Source: Lucinisca nassula | Lineage: Eukaryota > Mollusca > Bivalvia > Lucinida > Lucinidae | Direction of reading: 5' to 3' | Assembly: GCA_963580285.1 (NCBI GenBank) | Contig: OY757014.1 | Location: forward strand, 97,571,372 to 97,635,371 | Length of the DNA stretch: 64,000 nt | In this document: positions 1 through 11,884 of the stretch, piece after piece | How positions within the stretch are numbered: the first letter of the stretch is position 1 | Layout: each line of letters begins with the position of its first letter | Notes under the pieces: generated by a model | What the model was told of the DNA's origin: nothing | The model's input: only the letters and a program-made list of their open reading frames with translations | Database searches by the model: none | Translations under genes and position numbers: made by a program

Positions 1-406
1 TATCTAATTAATCATCCAAATATCTAGAAGTGGAGCTCAAAGCTTCAATGATTGCAGACTGGTTTTCAGCAGAAAGGGACATCGTGAAGTCTCTCTCATA
101 ACAAAACAAAACCAGATCAGCCACAAGTGGTGCGCAATTAGTACCCATCTGAATACCCACAACTTGTCTAAATAACTTAGTACCAAATCGTATGTAACTA
201 TTGTCAAGCCTTTACACTGGAAACATCATAGAATCTGAGGCCTGACCCACCAGCGTGCAATTAAAGGGGGAAGCAAAGTTGTCAACCGTGACTGGGTAAA
301 CTACCATGCATGCAGTCTGTCGTATAACATTTATGTTGTACCCAACCTTTTTATATTGAAGAATGATTTTACGAAAATGTGTGCTGAAGACATCGCAGTT
401 ATACAT
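1..406 (-). pseudogene. Reverse-transcriptase remnant, copy 1
   Basis: The minus strand translates with interruptions into a reverse-transcriptase block containing GTNCAPLVADL, a serine/glutamine-rich turn and RYLDD, the metal-binding core. It breaks off at the window edge. The upstream part (about 406-212) reads in another frame as a separate short conserved-looking piece beginning MYNCDVFSTHFRKI. The same RT block recurs just upstream at 420-720. I infer a fragment of a retroelement with a YLDD-type catalytic motif, possibly of the Penelope-like group. No complete domain, endonuclease or terminus is visible, and several stops and frame changes make it non-functional. The element class is uncertain; its RT nature is well supported. 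Confidence 0.6.
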
Positions 407-419
407 TTCTTTTAAATTT

Positions 420-720
420 ATATTTGTAAAATTGACTGATCAAACCATCGAAATAGGTATTGCCAATATTTAATATATCATCCAAATATCTACAGGTCGA
501 GCTAAAGGCTTCAATGATTTCAGATTGGTTTTCAACGGAAAGGGACATCATGAAGTCTCCTTCTTCAATAAACAAGAACAGATCAGCCACAAAGGGTGTG
601 CAATTTGTACCCATCGGAATACCCACAACTTGTCCAAATAACTTGTCTAAACAAGTACTGAATCTTATGTAAATACTGTCAAATAGAAGGGTGAGAGCTT
701 CACCTACTTTCTGACATGTC
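420..720 (-). pseudogene. Reverse-transcriptase remnant, copy 2
   Basis: This is a second copy of the same RT block. It reads VVGIPMGTNCTPFVADLF, then a segment with FMMSLSVENQSEIIEAF, then CRYLDDILNIGNTYFD. The YLDD box matches the catalytic motif C of reverse transcriptases. It ends in KFKRNV and is followed at once by the start of copy 1's flanking piece, so the middle of the parent protein was deleted before or during a local tandem duplication. No start context or full-length frame is present. Confidence 0.65.
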
Positions 721-1564
721 CATAGAGTATATTTTTATGCTAATCAGAAGTGAAAGAAAAAGCATTTCTTACTTTACATGCAAGATAGAGGGAGTCATCC
801 ATAAGAAATGTTCATTCAATTTAATCATTAAATTTTTTACTTTTTTTAAGATTATGATGAAGTGTAGTGTAAAGGGAGGAAAATCATAAGTAGGAGTGAT
901 TTGAAGCTCGAAAACATATGGATTTCATTTATTAAACATCATTAGAATTTTTATAGACCAAAACAGATTTCTCCTTGATCTTCTAAAGACTTTGTCGCAA
1001 TATTTAATCACATTTTTTTCATGGCAATGAAACATGAAGTTAATAATTTGGAAAGTTCAGTGGTGGTACAAAAGCTTGAATTTGCAATAATACGTGCTTT
1101 GAATGGACTTTTATTAAGTTTAGGTAACCAATATAACGTAGGAAGCTTGTCTTGACCTTCTGTAACATATACAGCAAACGTGTTTGCTGGATGACTGAAA
1201 ACAGGACAGAGGTGCTGATTTTTCTACTTTCGGTTAAGGTTATGGTCTTCTATTTTCATTTGCATAAGCTTACATGTTAATATTTCACTCTGAACCTGAT
1301 AAATCTGCATTTCAAGTTGATTTTTATTACCCAAAACATGGTAAACAAACTGCAACCTACAAAATTATCCAAAACAACAAGGGTATCATGTGGCAAGTGA
1401 GATACCACATGTATAATTATTATCACAGCAGAAAATTCAGAAGACAGATCACTTTGTTTCATTTATGTGTTAACTGAACATAAAATAACGTGCAAGAAAA
1501 AAATTACAGCTAATTATTACTCGTCAATTTTATAATTATATCCAATCAAATGTGACTATTGTCT
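721..1564. other. AT-rich spacer, nothing recognised
   Basis: About 840 bp of AT-rich sequence. Only short frames without recognisable motifs are present, and I saw no strong splice-site pairs, tandem period or terminal repeats. Confidence 0.5.
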
Positions 1565-2112
1565 CATACATGACTAAAGGCTGGCTACACAACCTCCTTT
1601 TCCAGGATCATAACCTCCAGGGTCATGGTTGGCAGGATTTATGTGGGTGACAACTTGACGTTGCTTAACACTAAATATCTAAGCTCTGGGCCTTGTGGTT
1701 TCAGAATTAGAAGTTTTTCCAATTAGAAGTCGTTCGGAGCTAACAAGCCTCAGGACATGGCCAATTTGAACGTCAGGAGCATGATTGTCAGGATTAATGT
1801 AGTTGACCAATTAACTTTGTTACATATTAAATATCTAAGTTCTTGCCATTGAGGTTTCAGTTAAGAAGATGTTTTAAGTTACTCCATTGTAAGTCTATGG
1901 GAGCTAATGAGCACTTGGGCATAAATGGCAGGATGTATGTTGCTGACCAAATAACATTGTTATATATGTAATATCTATGTGCCTTACGGTTTCTGAGAAG
2001 AAGAATTTTGAAGTTTTTTCCATTGTTAGTCTATGGGAGCTAATAGCCCAGGGGCATGACCAACTTGGACGCCAGGGGCATGACTGGCAGTATTTATGTT
2101 GGTGACCAATCA
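1565..2112 (+). repeat. Diverged minisatellite, ~140-156-bp monomers
   Basis: Degenerate monomers share GGCAGGATTTATGT, TGACCAA, AAATATCTAAG and TAAGTCTATGGGAGCTAA. The AATATCT landmark falls near 1673, 1829 and 1970, giving spacings of about 156 and 140 bp. Roughly three and a half copies are present. Neither a 5' palindrome nor a 3' hairpin is seen. Confidence 0.6.
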
Positions 2113-2275
2113 AAACCTTCAACAGGTATAGATATCAAACAAACAATAGTTATACAACGAGATACAAACATCGGTCCAGTCAATACCTTCAACAGGTATA
2201 GATATCAAACAAGAAATTGTTATACAACGAGATACGAACATCGTTCCAAGCAAGACCTTCAACAGGTAAGAAGCT
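2113..2275 (+). repeat. 70-bp direct tandem duplication
   Basis: The landmark ACCTTCAACAGGTA occurs at 2115, 2185 and 2255, an exact 70-bp period with two full units and a partial third. The units are nearly identical, so the duplication is recent relative to the neighbouring array. The unit carries no coding signal. Confidence 0.85.
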
Positions 2276-2406
2276 ATAAGTCTGTGGTAGCTATATGTTG
2301 CCATGAATACCAGTGTGGTATGACGACCGGGTTTTTTGATATGACTGAATTACTGTTGAAAGGGGTGTAAATGTAAAAGCATCCATCCACTCTATGTGTT
2401 GAAATT

Positions 2407-2618
2407 AACCCATTGTATACTAGTGGACACTTCCATTGCTATATATTGGACAAGTCCATTTGCCATATAAGGGGTGTCAGGTCTATGTTTTCGTTTTTAT
2501 TCTAATTTTGAAGGAAGATTCTGTTAGCAACTAGTGTAAGCCCTGATCAGACGTCTGATCTGGGCCTGCACTGTTTGCCAAGGTACTCCTTTCGGGGGAA
2601 TCCTGCATACAATGGGTA
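2407..2618 (-). mobile_element. MITE family M1, copy A
   Basis: A roughly 212-bp element bounded by inverted AACCCATTGTAT / ATACAATGGGT ends. Its core holds a short palindromic block related to GCAAACAGTGCAGGCCCAGA. It is the reverse complement of the copy at 25,109-25,336, alignable over its whole length. It has no coding capacity. The transposase class that mobilised it is unknown. Confidence 0.7.
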
Positions 2619-2632
2619 GTGCCAGCTGTGAA

Positions 2633-4735
2633 ACAAGAGGCCCATGGGCCACTACGCTCACCTGAGGTCATGTGGGTTTATACCATATACAGGCAAGGTG
2701 CCCATCTTGGTCATGTGCCAACAATACCACGAATAATGTTTAATTGCCTCACCCGCATAGAGGCTTTTCATGTTATTTGGTTTTAATCAGCACAGCTCTT
2801 TTACTGGAGAAGATAAAAATACTGAATCTGAGCCATCCAAGACAAAGGTCAGCAATGACCTTGACCTTTGGAATTAATAAACTTCCATTTAGCTAACTGC
2901 AAATATCATTTTTGATGTCGCAGCCTACCAGGCAATCAGAAATATCCACTACTTTGCCATTTTTCCATACAAATGTCTAAGTGACCAAATTTGACCTTGA
3001 CATAAAACATGTCAAGGACAACCAAAGGTCATCATTTGAACAAACTTGGTAAGGCCAGAGTCCCTGATGCTGCATACCAAGTTTCCAGATCATCAGCCAT
3101 TTGGTTCTTGAGAAGAAGATTTTTAAAGGTTTTTACCATATATGGGCATATGTGACCCAGTCCTCACGAACAAACTTTAGTTCACTCATTTCATAGAGGC
3201 TCCACATGTAATTTGGTTTCAGCTGGCCAAGTAGTTTAAGTGAAGAAGAAAAAAAAACTACTGAATCTGAGCCGTCCTGGACAAAGGTCAGTAAATGACC
3301 TTAACCTCTGGAACTGATAAACTTCCATTCAGCTGATTGTAAAAACCATTTCTGATGCAACTAGCTAGTATACAATTAGAAATATCCACTGTTTTGCTAT
3401 TTTTCCATAAAAACGTCTAAGTGACCAAATTTGACCTGGGAGTAAAACAGGTCAAGGTCAACCAAAGGTCATCATTTGAACAAACTTGGTAGGGCAAGAG
3501 TCCCTGAAGCTGCATACCATGTTTCAAGATCATCGGCCATTCTGTTCTTGAGAAGAAGATTTTTAAAGGTTTTTACCATATATGGGCATGGCAGCCATAT
3601 TGGTCATGTGACCCAGTCCTCACGAACAAACTTTCGTTCCCTCATTCCATATAGGCCCCACATGTAATTTGATTTCAATTGGCCAAGTAGTTTAAGTGAA
3701 GAAGAAGAAAAAAATTTTGAATCTGAGGGGTCCTGGACAAAGGTCGGTAAATGACCTTGACCTTTGGAACTGATAAACTTCCGTTCAGCTGATTGTAAAT
3801 ACCATTTCTGATGCCACTAGCTAATATACAATCAGAAAATTCCACTGTTTTGCCATTTTTTCCACACAAATGTCTAAGTGAACAAATTTGACCTTGACGT
3901 AAAACAGGTCAAGGTCAACCAAAGGTCATCATTTGAACAAACTTGGTAGGACCAGAGTACCTGATGCTGCATACCAAGTTTCAAGATCATCCGCCGTTCG
4001 GTTCTTGAGTAGAAGATTTTTAAAGGTTTTTACCATATATGGGCAAGGCAGCCATATTGGTCATGTGACCCAGTCCTCACGAACAAACGTTCGTTCCCCC
4101 ATTCCATAGAGGCTCCTTATGTAATTTGGTTTCAATTTGGCCAAGAAGTTTAAGTGAAGAAGAAGATAAAAATACTGAATCTGAGCCGTCCTGGACAAAG
4201 GTTGGTAAATGACCTTGATCTCTGAAATTGATTAACTTCCATTCAGCTGATTGCAAATACCATTTCTGATGCCATTAGCTAACATACAATCAGAAAAATC
4301 CACTGTTTTTCCGTTTTTCCATACAAATGTCTAAGTGACCAAATTTGACCTTGACGTAAAACAGGTCAAGGTCAACCAAAGGTCATCATTTGAACAAACT
4401 TGGTAGGGCCCGAGTCCCCGATGCTGCATACCAAGTTTCAAGATCATCGGCCATTCGGTTCTTGAGAAGAAAATTTTTAAAGGTTTTTACCATATATGGG
4501 CATGGCGGCCATATTGGTCATGTGACCCAGTCCTCACGAACAAACTTTCGTTCCCCCTTCCCATAGAGGCTCCACGTGTAATTTGGTTTCAATTGGCCAA
4601 GTAGTTTCAGAGGAGATGTTGTTTGAAAATGTTGACGACGCAGACGCAGACGCAGACACAGACGACGACGTTGGACGACGGACCAATGCCTATACTATAA
4701 GCTCCCCCGGAGCCTTCGGCTCTGGTGAGCTTAAA
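2633..4735 (+). mobile_element. Minisatellite-bearing hairpin element E1
   Basis: The 5' end carries the palindrome GGCCCATGGGCC followed by CGCTCACC. The body holds about four copies of a ~457-bp unit: the landmark CAAAGGTCATCATTTGAAC lies at 3023, 3463, 3920 and 4377. The 3' end is an imperfect GACGACG/GCAGAC-type tract, then a hairpin at 4699-4732 whose arms are AAGCTC/GAGCTT and GAGCC/GGCTC, then TTAAAAAAA. This architecture resembles non-autonomous Helitron-like elements described in bivalves. The body has no protein-coding potential. Each unit contains several TGACCTTGA or AGGTCA-type motifs. Confidence 0.8.
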
Positions 4736-4979
4736 AAAACTAAATATAATAGCTGCCTGCTGTAACTCTTAAACCAAAAGTCTAAGAATTCCCCAGTTAT
4801 TGATTTTCAACAAAGACTGCAAACATAAGGAGAAATGTAAGCCCCCCCCCCCCCACCCCCCTTCCCTGCAAGGGTCTGTAAATCTTAAACCATAAGACAA
4901 AGAAACTCAGTTTTGTGTTCCATAGTAAGTGATTTTCAATGAAGAATGTCACAAGGAATAAATATGTGAAATATGAAAA
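4736..4979. other. Spacer with poly-C tract
   Basis: Unremarkable sequence except for a C-rich run around 4840-4863. I see no gene or recognised repeat. Confidence 0.5.
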
Positions 4980-5108
4980 AGAAGTGGAGGCAATGATCAG
5001 GAATCGATACAATTAACCCATTACTCCCATCAGAGACACCAAAGGGAAAGAAACACAAACATGAAGCAATAGATCCCAACCGAAACACCAACAGCAGAAG
5101 CCCTTTTA
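4980..5108 (-). repeat. R1 interspersed repeat, partial
   Basis: A reverse-orientation fragment of the R1 family. It has the landmarks GATCAGGAATCGATACAATT, CATCAGAGACACCAAAGGG and AAAGAAACACAAACATGAAG. It covers only the 3' quarter of the ~530-bp unit seen at 43,989-44,518. Confidence 0.8.
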
Positions 5109-5129
5109 CCCATGGTTATAAAACAACAG

Positions 5130-6425
5130 GAGATATTTTTTGAAAAAGAGATAATTCAGTAAAAATAAGCAATATAGTTATGGCCCTTTGTCAGAATGTA
5201 GGTTTTGTGATGGTTAGTATGTGTTAAGGTGTAACTATACCAAATTTAGTGACACAGAGGCCTTTCTGATATTTAATCTTCATCAGTGTGTCTAAACCCC
5301 AAAGTTTTGCAACCTAAACGGATGATGGACAAGACCCAGCAAACACAGTACATCACCCTCCGAGCACACACCGGCCGACATAGCTCATGAGACACGTCAG
5401 CTGGAGGCATCAGGCAAGAGAGGCCCGATCCAGATAGGCGTCCCCCACAGAGCCAACATCAGCAAACATGGCCCAGGCTCCATGGAAGTCCCGGGCATCA
5501 GGAAGGAGATGTCCAAAGTAGCGAGACTTGCAATATTTAAAATAAAACAAAACGTGGTAACCAAATCCATAAGTTACATGTCTCACCTGACAAGTCAGTC
5601 TTAGTTTTAGAAAAGTTAGAATTTAATACGGCAAAAGTTAAAGATATAATATAGTTATTTAAATCAGTATTTGAGTGCTGACGTCAACACCGCAGTATCA
5701 ACCTCAGCACCAAGGAAGTGATACTGAGCTGATGATACCCTGAGAGACGAACGAATCATCCACCAGCAGAGATACCGACCCAGTGGTTGCAATTAAGGTG
5801 TAACTATACCAAATTTAGTGACACAGAGGCCTTTCTGATATTTAATCTTCATCATTGTGTCTAAACCCCAAAGTTTTGAAACCTAAACGGATGATGGACA
5901 AGACCCGGCAAACACAGTACACCCCACTCCGAGCACACACCGACCGATGTAGCTCAAGAGACACGTCAGCTGGAGGTGTCTCGAAGTTTCGTGGGAGTAG
6001 GACATATACCTTTAAAATTTTGACCGAGTTTAAGTTGTCTGGTTGTGGCCTGACAAACACACACCCAAAAGCGATATAGTTATGGCACTTTGTCAGAATG
6101 TAGGTCTCGTGATGGCAAGTATGCGTGTGAAGTTTCAAGAGAGCAGGGCAAATACGTTTACGTTATGGCCAAGGTTAAGTTTTTTTGTTAAGGCGTGACA
6201 AACACACAGACAAAAGCAATTTAGTTCTGGCCCTTTGTCAGAATGTAGGTCTTGTGATTGTTAGTATGAGTGTGAAGTATCATGAGAGTAGGGATGATAC
6301 TTTTGAAGTCATGACTGGTTAAATGTTTTGGTTTAGATGTGACAAACTGACTGACAAGGTGATTACTATAGGGCGCCCAAAATACTGTGTGGTAATACTG
6401 TAATGTAAGTAAGAAGGGAAGTAAC
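5130..6425 (+). repeat. Array with ~150-bp monomers and a duplicated 185-bp block
   Basis: Monomers share TTATGGCCCTTTGTCAGAAT at about 5176, 6079 and 6225. Inside lies a direct duplication: 5225-5410 and 5795-5977 are both about 185 bp, start AAGGTGTAACTATACCAAAT and end CACGTCAGCTGGAGG, with only scattered differences. The ~385 bp between them are not repeated elsewhere in the window. No terminal hairpin is seen, so this may be a fragment of a longer element. Confidence 0.65.
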
Positions 6426-6429
6426 TCCA

Positions 6430-7297
6430 TAAATACTGTTGGCAGGGTTATGGGTTTTGCATTCTGCGATTTCACTCATAGCCCCATATCAGTGTACCAA
6501 GTTTCACTTAACTAGAGAAAGCGAAGGCGTGGGGGTATCAATGTTACTGAAGCAGCAGGGTGAATTATGCATCAATGAAATCTTTGGACTGGTATGCAAC
6601 ATCGCTGCAAGTAGCAATTGAATTTGTCTTAGAGTTTAGAACATACAGGCATCTATAAACTTTGTCATAAACCTTTAACCAAATGTAAAATTTCTAAGTC
6701 CATGATCTTGAGGTCAATGTCACTGTTGTTGGGGGGACATACATCACGAAATGTTTGGACTGGTGCATTGATGCATGTATCAACTGAATTTGTCTTAAAG
6801 TTTAGAACATACGGGCATCTATAAACTTTGTCATAAAACTTTAACCAAATGTAAAATTTCAAAGTCTGTGTCCTTAACCTCAAGGTCACTGTGAGGGATG
6901 GGACATGCATCAATGAAATCTTAAGGGCAGTATGTAACTTCAGTGTAAGTATCAACTAAATCTATCAAAGGGTTCAGAAGATTCAATCTCTCATAAACGT
7001 TGACGCAAAACTTTAACCAAATGTAAAATTTCTAAGTCTGTGACCTTGACATCAAGATCACTGTGGGGGTGGGACACGCATCAATGAAATCTTTAGACCA
7101 GTATGTAACTTCAGTGTAAGTATCAACTAAATCTATCAAAGGGTTCAGAATATACAATCTCTTAGAAATTTTGACACAAAACTTTAACCAAAATGTTAAC
7201 GGACGGAAAGACGGACACAAAGACGGACAGACGGACGGACGAACGGCATGACGAAAACTTGATACCCCCATAGAATACTTCGTATGCCGGGGTATAA
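6430..7297 (+). mobile_element. Minisatellite hairpin element E2, first unit
   Basis: About four monomers of roughly 160-180 bp share CATCAATGAAATCTTTGGAC, AACTTTGTCATAAA, CTTTAACCAAATGTAAAATT and a TGACCTTGA / TCAAGGTCA box. The 3' end is a GACGGAC tract (about 7200-7245) followed by a hairpin at 7262-7295 with ATACCCC/GGGGTAT outer arms and GAA/TTC inner arms. A second array with the same monomer starts directly after it. Confidence 0.75.
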
Positions 7298-8241
7298 TGA
7301 AGAAGTCAAGAAAGTATATGAATCTATAAATGTGCTTGTAAAAGCTTAACCAAACATTAAATTTCTAAATAGACTAAGGGAGTGCAAGGGCATCAAAATT
7401 ACTGAAGGGGTGGGGGCATCAATGTTACTGAAGCAGCAGGGTGGGCTATGCATCAATGAAATCTTTGGACTGGTATGCAAACATGATGCAAGTATCAACT
7501 GAATTTGTCCAAGAGTTTAGAACATGCAGGCAAATATAAACTTTGTCATAAAACTTCAACCAAATGTAAAATTTCTAACTCTGTGACCTTGATCTCAATT
7601 CTGTGACCTTGAGGTCAAGATCACCTTCGGTGGGGAAGGGACATACATAACGAAATCTTTGGACTGGTATGCAACAGTAATATAAGTATCAACTGAATTT
7701 GGCTTAGAGTTTAGAACATAAAGGCATCTATAAACTTTGTCATAAACTTTAACCAAATATAAAATTTCTAAGTCTGTGACCTTGATCTCAAGGTCACTGT
7801 AGGGAGTGGAACATGCCTAAATGAAATTTCTAGACCAGTATGTAACTTAAGTGTAAGTATCAATTAAATCTATCAAAGGGTTCAGAAGATATAATTTAGA
7901 AACTTTGACACAAAACTTTAACCAAAATGTTAACCAAATGTAAAATTTCTAAGTCTGTGACCTTGAGGTCAAGGTCACTGTAGGGGTGGAACATGCCTCA
8001 ATGAAATTTTTAGACCAGTATGTAACTTCAGTGTAAGTGTCAACTAAATCTATCAAAGGGTTCAGAAGATATAATCTCTTAGAAACTTTGACGCAAAACT
8101 TTAACCAAAATGTTAACGGACGAACAGACGAATGGACGAACAGATGGAAAGACGGAGACACGGACGGACGGACGGACAGACGAACGGCAAGACGAAAACA
8201 TTATAACTCCATAGCATACTTCGTATGCCTGGGTTATAATT
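7298..8241 (+). mobile_element. Minisatellite hairpin element E2, second unit
   Basis: This repeats the monomers of the preceding unit and ends the same way: a GACGGAC/GAACAGACG tract at about 8113-8195 and a hairpin at 8201-8239 (TTATAAC/GTTATAA outside, GCATAC/GTATGC inside). Two successive complete 3' ends within one array suggest tandem amplification of the whole 3' module or insertion next to an existing copy. Confidence 0.75.
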
Positions 8242-8570
8242 ATCTTGAAAACTTTTAGAGATATGTTCCGGACAAGCTTTATATAGCAAAAAATTAAAAA
8301 GGGAAATAACTATGTAATTACTTGTGAAAGAGTTACAGTTCTTGCACTCTGCACTTCCTGTGATGGCCATCTAGCAATGAATCATGTTTCACTCAATTCC
8401 CTTCTATACTTTCAGAGATATGCTCCGGACAAGCTTTTCATTGAAATATTTAAGAAGGGAAGTAACTCCATCAATACTGGTGACAGGGTTATGGTTCTGC
8501 ATTCTGCGAGTGCCCTCATCGCTCTCTATCAGTATATTCCTTTAATACTTATAGAAATATAGAAAAGTAG
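8242..8570 (+). repeat. Two ~170-bp monomers of another minisatellite
   Basis: Two diverged copies share TTTCAGAGATATGCTCCGGA, CAAGCTT, AAGGGAAGTAACTCC and TTCTGCATTCTGC. A related single monomer lies at 6415-6500. No terminus is visible. Confidence 0.55.
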
Positions 8571-8685
8571 AAGTAAAACAAAGATCAGGAATCGATACAA
8601 TTAACTTACTCAACCCATCAAAGACACCAAAGGGGAAAAAAAAACACAAAAATAGAGCGACCAGACCATAATCGAAACCTAACTA
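8571..8685 (-). repeat. R1 interspersed repeat, partial
   Basis: A reverse-orientation R1 fragment with AAGATCAGGAATCGATACAA and CATCAAAGACACCAAAGGGG, truncated before the central AGTAACTGTCC block. Confidence 0.75.
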
Positions 8686-8739
8686 GAGCCAGTGTTTATG
8701 AAACACAATGCCCCCAACTGCTTGACCCTAACACTGCTT

Positions 8740-11700
8740 GTCCCTAACAGTAATTGAGATATCTTGTTTTTATGTGGCTGTAATGCTGAAATTACACAAG
8801 AAAAGCTGTAGTTAATCATCTACTCATCATCCCTGACCAGTCTGTGAAGTTTCGGGGAAAAACCTAAAATAGTTTTTTAGATATCTTGCTTACAAACTTA
8901 AAACGCGAAAAATTTCAAAGGGCCATAACTCAAGAAAAAAATTTCGGATTTTTTTCAAAAGTTAATCAGTTCATCTACTCATCATCCCCAACCAGCCTGT
9001 AAAGTTTCAGGGCAATAGCTCAAACAATTTTTGAGATATCTTGCTTACAAGCTGAAAACACGAAAAAAATCAAAGGGCCATAACTCAAGAAAAAAAATTG
9101 GATTTTTTTCAAAAGTTAATCAGTTCATCTACTCATCATACCCAACCAGTCTGTGAAGTTTTGGGGAAAAACCTCATATAGTTTTTGAGATATCTTGCTT
9201 ACAAACTTAAAACGCGAAAAATTTCAAAGGGCCATAACTCAAGAAAAAAATATAGGATTTTTTTTCAACAGTTAATCAGTTCATCTACACATCATCCCAA
9301 ACCAGCTTGTAAAGTTGCAGGGCAATCGCTCAAACAATTATTGAGATATCTTGCTTACAAGCTGAAAACACGAAAAAAATCTAAGGGCCATAACTCAAGA
9401 AAAAAAATCGGATTTTTTTCAAAAGTTGATCAGTTCATCTACTCATCATCCCCGACAAGTCTGTGAAGTTTCGGGGAAAAACCTCAAATAGTTTTTTAGA
9501 TATCTTGCTTACAAACTTAAAACGCGAAAAATTTCAAAGGGCCATAACTCAAGAAAAAAATTTCGGATTTTTTTCAAAAGTTAATCAGTTCATCTACTCA
9601 TCATCCCCAACCAGCATGTAAAGTTTCAGGGCAATAGCTCAAACAGTTTTTGAGATATCTTGCTTACAAGATTTCATAGTATTTTTTGCAAAGGGGCATA
9701 ACTCAAAAAAGGGGCATAATCCTGACGAGAAAAAAAAACACGGGTCAATTATTTTTTCATGAGGAATCCATATATGAAATTTCAAAAACCTAGCACCCAT
9801 GGTTCTAAAGTTATGCTATGCAGTAAAAAGTGGGACGGACGTAAGGACGGAAGGACGGAAGGACGGACGGACGAACAGGGCAAAACCAATATGCCAAAAC
9901 GCGAAAAATTTCAAAGGGCCATAACTCAAGAAAAAAATTTCGGATTTTTTTCAAAAGTTAATCAGTTCATCTACTCATCATCCCCAACCAGCCTGTAAAG
10001 TTTCAGGGCAATAGCTCAAACAATTTTTGAGATATCTTGCTTACAAGCTGAAAACACGAAAAAAATCAAAGGGCCATAACTCAAGAAAAAAAAATTGGAT
10101 TTTTTTCAAAAGTTAATCAGTTCATCTACTCATCATACCCAACCAGTCTGTGAAGTTTTGGGGAAAAACCTCATATAGTTTTTGAGATATCTTGCTTACA
10201 AACTTAAAACGCGAAAAATTTCAAAGGGCCATAACTCAAGAAAAAAATATAGGATTTTTTTTCAACAGTTAATCAGTTCATCTACACATCATCCCAAACC
10301 AGCTTGTAAAGTTGCAGGGCAATCGCTCAAACAATTATTGAGATATCTTGCTTACAAGCTGAAAACACGAAAAAAATCTAAGGGCCATAACTCAAGAAAA
10401 AAAAATCGGATTTTTTTCAAAAGTTGATCAGTTCATCTACTCATCATCCCCGACAAGTCTGTGAAGTTTCGGGGAAAAACCTCAAATAGTTTTTTGAGAT
10501 ATCTTGCTTACAAACTTAAAACGCGAAAAATTTCAAAGGGCCATAACTCAAGAAAAAAATTTCGGATTTTTTTCAAAAGTTAATCAGTTCATCTACTCAT
10601 CATCCCCAACCAGCATGTAAAGTTTCAGGGCAATAGCTCAAACAGTTTTTGAGATATCTTGCTTACAAGATTTCATAGTATTTTTTGCAAAGGGGCATAA
10701 CTCAAAAAAGGGGCATAATCCTGACGAGAAAAAAAACACGGGTCAATTATTTTTTCATGAGGAATCCATATATGAAATTTCAAAAACCTAGCACCCATGG
10801 TTCTAAAGTTATGCTATGCAGTAAAAAGTGGGACGGACGTAAGGACGGAAGGACGGAAGGACGCCAAAACGCGAAAAATTTCAAAGGGCCATAACTCAAG
10901 AAAAAAATTTCGGATTTTTTTCAAAAGTTAATCAGTTCATCTACTCATCATCCCCAACCAGCCTGTAAAGTTTCAGGGCAATAGCTCAAACAATTTTTGA
11001 GATATCTTGCTTACAAGCTGAAAACACGAAAAAAATCAAAGGGCCATAACTCAAGAAAAAAAAATTGGATTTTTTTCAAAAGTTAATCAGTTCATCTACT
11101 CATCATACCCAACCAGTCTGTGAAGTTTTGGGGAAAAACCTCATATAGTTTTTGAGATATCTTGCTTACAAACTTAAAACACGAAAAATTTCAAAGGGCC
11201 ATAACTCAAGAAAAAAATATAGGATTTTTTTTCAACAGTTAATCAGTTCATCTACACATCATCCCAAACAAGCTTGTAAAGTTGCAGGGCAATCGCTCAA
11301 ACAATTATTGAGATATCTTGCTTACAAGCTGAAAACACGAAAAAAATCTAAGGGCCATAACTCAAGAAAAAAAAATCGGATTTTTTTCAAAAGTTGATCA
11401 GTTCATCTACTCATCATCCCCGACAAGTCTATGAAGTTTCGGGGAAAAACCTCAAATAGTTTTTTTAGATATCTTGCTTACAAACTTAAAACGCGAAAAA
11501 TTTCAAAGGGCCATAACTCAAGAAAAAAATTTCGGATTTTTTTCAAAAGTTAATCAGTTCATCTACTCATCATCCCCAACCAGCATGTAAAGTTTCAGGG
11601 CAATAGCTCAAACAGTTTTTGAGATATCTTGCTTACAAGATTTCATAGTATTTTTTGCAAAGGGGCATAACTCAAAAAAGGGGCATAATCCTGACGAGAA

Positions 11701-11884
11701 AAAAAACACGGGTCAATTATTTTTTCATGAGGAATCCATATATGAAATGTCAAAAACCTAGCACCCATGGTTCTAAAGTTATGCTATGCAGTAAAAAGTG
11801 GGACGGACGTAAGGACGGAAGGACGGACGGACGAACAGGGCAAAACCAATATGCCCCCACAACTTCTTCGAAGTTGGGGGCATA
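8740..11884 (+). mobile_element. Minisatellite hairpin element E3 with higher-order repeat
   Basis: About twenty monomers of roughly 150-160 bp share GAGATATCTTGCTTACAA, AAAGGGCCATAACTCAAG, AGTTCATCTACTCATCATCC and GTAAAGTTTCAGGGCAATAG. They are organised in three higher-order units of about 970 bp: the junction GCCAAAACGCGAAAAATTTC lies at 9893 and 10,863. Each unit ends in a GGACGGACGTAAGGACGG tract, but only the last carries the terminal hairpin at 11,850-11,884 (TATGCCCCC / GGGGGCATA, inner AACTTC/GAAGTT). The three units are almost identical. Short frames inside them simply follow the repeat and are not genes. Confidence 0.85.

Noticed and set aside
5225..5977. An LTR retrotransposon with 185-bp LTRs
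   Set aside because: No TG...CA ends, no primer-binding site, no polypurine tract and no gag/pol in the 385-bp interior.
9185..11397. Repeated plus-strand frames starting MRYLAYKLKTRKISKGHN
   Set aside because: They follow the E3 monomers, recur with the 970-bp unit and contain no domain; they are frames in minisatellite DNA.
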